Shown here: positions 42,283 through 45,482 of the stretch, one piece after another
Position numbering within the stretch: the stretch's first letter is position 1
Layout of the letters: every line of letters begins with the position of its first letter
From: Eubacterium sp. UBA3279
GTDB taxonomy: Bacteria > Bacillota > Clostridia > Lachnospirales > Lachnospiraceae
Assembly (NCBI GenBank): GCA_002361775.1
Contig: DETV01000046.1
Location: forward strand, 1 to 45,482
Direction: 5' to 3'
DNA length: 45,482 bases
The notes under the pieces: generated by a model
The model's database searches: none
Seen by the model: only the letters and a program-made list of their open reading frames with translations
Told to the model about the DNA's origin: nothing
Translations under genes and position numbers: made by a program

Positions 42283-42339
42283 ACACCCCCTTAATTCGAG
42301 CATCCATCCTACGTTTGGACTCCCGAATCAAGGGGGTGT
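42283..42339. repeat. strong inverted repeat without T-run
   Basis: ACACCCCCTTAATTCG (42283-42298) pairs with CGAATCAAGGGGGTGT (42324-42339) at 15 of 16 positions. Neither side is followed by a clear T-run, so it is not a standard terminator. It lies between the ThuA-like gene and the HD gene. Confidence 0.6.
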
Positions 42340-42419
42340 CAGCATAGCTATCTTCACCAGTCTTGTACTACATCAAGACAGAATTTGTAACTAAAATCTT
42401 TAAAATTTACACTTTCTTC

Positions 42420-43223
42420 CTAGCCCTGTACTTTACTTTCTGGTGATTCAACTGCATTAGGGCATTCTAAAGTATCGCGCCACATAACTGGTGCAGCCCA
42501 ACGTACAGCATTCTCAATAATTTTCAAAACATAAGGATTGTGATAAGACGGAGCTGTTTCATGACCCGGCTGGAAATAGAAAATCTTTCCATATCCACGT
42601 GTCCATGTACATCCGCTACGGAACACTTCACCGCCCCGATACCAGTTCATAAATACCAGATCATCTGGCTTCGGAATATCAAAAAACTCTCCATACATTT
42701 CCTCTCCCGGAAGTTCAATACTTTCCGGAATTCCCTGTGCAATAGGATGAGTAGGATTCAAATTCCAAACACGGCAGTAATCTCCTTCTCTCCATTTCAA
42801 TGTACCTGAACTTCCCAAAATTGCCTGCATTGGTTTACTTGGATGTGCAGAATGCAGCGGAATAAATCCCATTCCCTTCAGCACCCGCTCACGAATCTTT
42901 GCTACCAGACTATCCGGTACCACTTCATGAGCCACATGAGCCCACCAGATCAATACGTCTGTATTATTCAAAAGTTCGTCCGGAAGTCCATATTCCGGCA
43001 TATACATATTTACAGAGGTAACCTGAAAATCCGGACACTTCTCCAGATGTTCCGCTACAGTTCCCATAACTCCTTTCGGATACACCTTTTTAATTTCCTC
43101 TGCACTTTTCGGAAGCCATTTTTTCATATTTTCTTTCATTTCCTCAGGCGCACCTGCGAAAAGATCCTCCCGAAATTCTCCTGACTCCTGTACGTTTTCG
43201 TACCACACTGTCACCCTAATCAT
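42420..43223 (-). CDS. ThuA-like family protein (trehalose-utilisation family)
   Basis: The 267-aa glutamine-amidotransferase-fold protein resembles the ThuA family (IRVTVWYENVQES, NTDVLIWWAHVAHEVVPDSL, GMGFIPLHSAHPSKPMQAIL, GKIFYFQPGHETAPSYHNPY, ENAVRWAAP). Family members are linked to trehalose/sucrose oxidation in rhizobia, but most are uncharacterised. I chose ATG at 43223 with AAAGGAGAAGTTATA upstream; a longer start would add six codons without a site. It lies upstream of an HD protein and a sugar isomerase in the same direction, separated from them by a hairpin. Confidence 0.88.
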   Translation of the reverse strand: MIRVTVWYENVQESGEFREDLFAGAPEEMKENMKKWLPKSAEEIKKVYPKGVMGTVAEHLEKCPDFQVTSVNMYMPEYGLPDELLNNTDVLIWWAHVAHEVVPDSLVAKIRERVLKGMGFIPLHSAHPSKPMQAILGSSGTLKWREGDYCRVWNLNPTHPIAQGIPESIELPGEEMYGEFFDIPKPDDLVFMNWYRGGEVFRSGCTWTRGYGKIFYFQPGHETAPSYHNPYVLKIIENAVRWAAPVMWRDTLECPNAVESPESKVQG

Positions 43224-43256
43224 TATAACTTCTCCTTTCATTTTAAAAAATATTTA

Positions 43257-43297
43257 GGCGTTTGCGAAACGCCAAACACCGCATAAATACGGTGTTT
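43257..43297 (+). repeat. palindrome and terminator-like hairpin at IS left flank
   Basis: A perfect palindrome GGCGTTTGCGAAACGCC (43257-43273) is followed by AAACACCG/CGGTGTTT (43274-43281 with 43290-43297) and a T-run on the plus strand. The stretch AAAAAATATT...AAACGCC recurs in diverged form at about 44916-44944 beyond the transposase, so it frames the element. Confidence 0.55.
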
Positions 43298-43374
43298 TTT
43301 GTCGTTAAAATATATCTCCTCAAGGTTTATGGTAAAATAGAATTGACTAGAAACTAATTAACCAATCCACCTAA

Positions 43375-43384
43375 AGGAGATATA
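43375..43384 (+). promoter_or_regulatory. ribosome binding site of transposase inside an inverted repeat
   Basis: AGGAGATATA (43375-43384) is exactly complementary to TATATCTCCT (43311-43320). A transcript entering from outside would pair the two and hide the site; one starting inside, for example from TAAAAT at 43333-43338, would not. Confidence 0.55.
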
Positions 43385-43389
43385 CTTAC

Positions 43390-44755
43390 ATGATAACATA
43401 TAAACAGCTCACTTTGGCAGAAATTTTTGAAGATTGTCAGATTAAATTTGACAACGACAAATATCAGTTTCTTTCTCTTCTTGACGAAGCCATTAACCTT
43501 GATGAAATTGTTCCTGTTTCTTTTGTTTCTCATTTTTACGCCCAAACCGGAAGGCCTCGCAAGCACCAGCTTTATCCAATGCTCAAAGCACTTCTGCTCC
43601 AGCGTATTTTCTCGATCCCGACTGACACGCTCCTGATCGTGTTCTTGAAATACTCTCAGGAACTGCGTGACTTCTGCGGTTTTGATGTTGTACCGGATGG
43701 TTCAAAATTTACTCGTTTTAAACAGGATTTCTTATCGGACTTACAATCTATGTTCGATCGTCTTGTAGACCTGACCGAACCGATATGCCAAAAACTGAAT
43801 CCAGTTCTTGCTGACATGACTATCTTTGATACCTCCGGCATTGAAGCATGGGTTACGGAAAATAATCCGAAGTATGCCAACTCACGCTGCATCCAATCAA
43901 GCGATACAGCAGATGTACATCAACGGTCACTTCTGTTATGCCTATAAATTCGGTATCGTCACAAATGGACTTGGCATTGTCCGCGACATATCTTTCTACA
44001 ACAAAGATTTCCTAAATGCACATCCTGATATTGTTGTAGAAAAAAAATCGGATTCTCCGGATGAGGATAAATCGCTTGCCGACTCAAAAGCACTGCTTCC
44101 TGTTTTAATTGATTTTTTCAAAAAGCATCCTTTGATAGAGCCGAAGACGTTTCTTGGGGATGCCGCTTTTGATACGATTGAAATCTATAAGTCTCTTTTC
44201 GGAGATATCGGATTTCATAAGGCTTTTATTCCTCTCCGTGTAAAACTATCCATGGAAGGAACGGACTACACAGTGAATGAAAATGGAATTCCCTGCTGTC
44301 CGCATGATCCAACGCTTCCCATGAAACGGGAAGGAAGCAAATCGCATTTAAAAAGCCAAATACCTACCATGAAGTTTGTATGTCCCAAAATGAAATGGGA
44401 ATACAATCCAGCCAACAAATCAAAACGTCGGGTATGTCACTGCGATAATCCATGCACCACTTCTTCCTGCGGACGAATGATTTACATCTATCCTGAGAAA
44501 AATCTCCGCGCCTATCCTGGTGTAGAACGAGGTTCACAGGAATGGGAAGACACCTACAAAATCCGTGTAAATGTTGAAAAATCGATCAACCATTTCAAGG
44601 ATAGTTTCTGCATTGCGAATCGTAAAACACAGAATGAAAAACCGCTTCATGTCGATTTACTTCTTGCAGGAATTACACAACTTGTTACCGTACTTGTTGC
44701 CGATAAAATCCACCAGCTTCAATACATACGAAGTTTAAAACCTTTGATTGCCTGA
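43390..44755 (+). pseudogene. IS1182-like transposase, broken by internal deletion and frameshift
   Basis: Two overlapping frames cover one transposase. The first (43390..43947) holds the N-terminal DUF772-like part (YPMLKALLLQRIFSIPTDTL, FLKYSQELRDFCGFD) and the first catalytic-Asp region (VLADMTIFDTSGIEAWVTEN). The second (43826..44755) resumes at MPTHAASNQAIQQMYINGHF, continues KFGIVTNGLGIVRDISFYNK, TFLGDAAFDTIEIYKSLFGD (second Asp) and a C-terminal RVNVEKSINHFKDSF (Glu). At 43874-43888 the frame-1 KYAN codons and frame-2 MPTHA codons share the same ATGCCAAC bases. Intact relatives have more residues between, so a deletion at a short repeat has probably joined them. Not functional. Confidence 0.85.
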
Positions 44756-45098
44756 CCTTTGGTATATATAATATTTTTTCTTCGCAGTCCATCTGGGAAG
44801 TTATTTTGTCATGTCTAATTTTGATGTCACACGCTTCTCATCTTAGGAATCCTGCATTGCAGGATTCCTACCTCATTTTTAATCAGGATTGCGAACTTGT
44901 TTCGCAATTACCTATAAAAAATATTCAAGCGTTTACAAAACGCCATAAATAACACACCCCTGATCACATTTCCTATACGTTTTTACTATGTATACAAAAC
45001 ATCTTTTCACTTACTGATTTTCTATTACCAAAGTGTTGTTACAAATTAATTATACCAAAGCCACTTAAGAAAGCAACTACTTTTCTACAATTTGAATT
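44756..45098. other. gap beyond transposase: hairpins, no gene
   Basis: It contains the 44844-44870 palindrome, a second hairpin ATTGCGAA/TTTCGCAAT (about 44888-44909), and the diverged right copy of the flanking repeat (AAAAAATATTCAAGCG and AAAACGCC, 44916-44944). No gene is visible. Confidence 0.5.
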
Positions 45099-45434
45099 TT
45101 ATATATCTCCTTTTAATCGAATCAAAGATTTTTTTATTTCAAATCCATCTGGATATCTCATCTTTAACTTATCAATATTGGCCTGAAAAATATCTTCAAG
45201 AGACATATCCAATGCTGTAGCAGCTTCAGCCAAGTACCATGCAATATCCCCCAGTTCCTTTGCTAAATGTTCTTTGTCTAATTCATGTCCTTGTGCCATC
45301 CATTTTTTCACTATATCAATGGCTTCTCCTGATTCACCACACAATCCCATTACACTATTAATTAAGACTTCCTTCTTACTGAGTTCAGGATTCAACGTTG
45401 CCATTGCTAAATCTTGATATTCATTCACTTTCAT
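45099..45434 (-). CDS. MazG-like nucleotide pyrophosphohydrolase
   Basis: The 111-aa all-alpha NTP pyrophosphohydrolase has LINSVMGLCGESGEAIDIVK (ExxE metal motif) followed by HLAKELGDIAWYLAEAATAL (ExxD motif) and FQANIDKLKMRYPDGF. Such proteins hydrolyse (d)NTPs to NMP and pyrophosphate; this short single-domain form is common in phages and Firmicutes. GAGGTAATAAAA precedes the ATG, but the GAGG sits in a stem with ACCTCTG just upstream (45442-45461), which could limit translation. The upstream gene lies beyond the window. Confidence 0.85.
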   Translation of the reverse strand: MKVNEYQDLAMATLNPELSKKEVLINSVMGLCGESGEAIDIVKKWMAQGHELDKEHLAKELGDIAWYLAEAATALDMSLEDIFQANIDKLKMRYPDGFEIKKSLIRLKGDI

Positions 45435-45482
45435 TTTTATTACCTCTGCAAATTCAGAGGTAGTGTCAAAAACTACCTGTTT

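Larger units (their letters stand above)
43311..44870 (+). mobile_element. IS1182-like insertion sequence (ends not defined)
   Basis: The element spans from the TATATCTCCT arm (43311-43320) to a 13-bp palindromic hairpin TAGGAATCCTGCA/TGCAGGATTCCTA (44844-44870) that likely terminates the transposase transcript. I cannot define the exact terminal inverted repeats or a target duplication. Diverged copies of a 30-bp sequence flank both sides (about 43245 and 44916). Confidence 0.7.

Noticed and set aside
42283..42339. Transcription terminator
   Set aside because: The stem is strong, but no T-run follows on either strand, so I listed it only as an inverted repeat.

Overview
The window looks like a chromosomal segment of a low-to-mid GC gut Firmicute, most likely a Lachnospiraceae member (Blautia / Mediterraneibacter / Dorea-like). 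The reasons are the AGGAGG-type ribosome binding sites, the housekeeping gene set (guaA, recD2, a deo/nucleoside operon), oleate hydratase, a fructoselysine-type SIS/PfkB gene pair and an IS1182-type transposase. The genus call is inference; no 16S gene is present.

Layout. (1) 1-2400: a wrecked prophage. Its control region survives (tandem-HTH repressor on +, Cro-like/early genes on -), but vapE is broken and joined directly to the tail end of a tape-measure gene, so the middle of the phage has been deleted. Beside it sits a type I toxin-antitoxin locus (28-aa holin-like toxin plus a convergent antisense RNA with its own promoter and terminator). (2) 2.4-9.2 kb: carboxylesterase, GNAT, a 142-bp MITE with an 8-bp target duplication, a fructoselysine-type frlD-frlB pair with an HD protein, a GNAT relic and an aldo/keto reductase. 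(3) 9.2-16.5 kb: a TIR element, VanZ-like protein, polyferredoxin, RecD2, a small membrane protein, two tandem EstA-like esterases and a truncated AraC regulator. (4) 16.5-20 kb: a long inverted-repeat element, an amidohydrolase, and guaA. The guaA product has lost the catalytic half of its glutaminase domain, and a remnant ORF lies at its 3' end.

(5) 20.3-29.2 kb is the most interesting block. A minus-strand operon reads ogg - nth - OLD-family ATPase/TOPRIM nuclease - HsdM-like - HsdS-like - HAD/GNAT fusion - small coiled-coil membrane protein. The OLD, HsdM and HsdS genes overlap by 8 nt at each junction. No HsdR is present, and the HsdM motifs I and IV are degenerate. The arrangement suggests a defence or DNA-surveillance module in which a type I-like recognition complex works with an OLD nuclease rather than a translocating restriction subunit.

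(6) 29.3-38.5 kb: a MATE pump, an oleate hydratase with an unusual hydrophobic N-terminal extension, and a seven-gene nucleoside salvage operon (udp, deoC, cdd, add, deoB, punA, TetR regulator). Its enzymes take pyrimidine and purine (deoxy)nucleosides to bases and to deoxyribose/ribose phosphates for central metabolism. (7) 38.5-45.5 kb: a DUF2871 relic, GH13 alpha-glucosidase, a sugar isomerase, an HD protein, a ThuA-like protein, an IS1182-like element inactivated by an internal deletion, and a MazG-like pyrophosphohydrolase at the edge.
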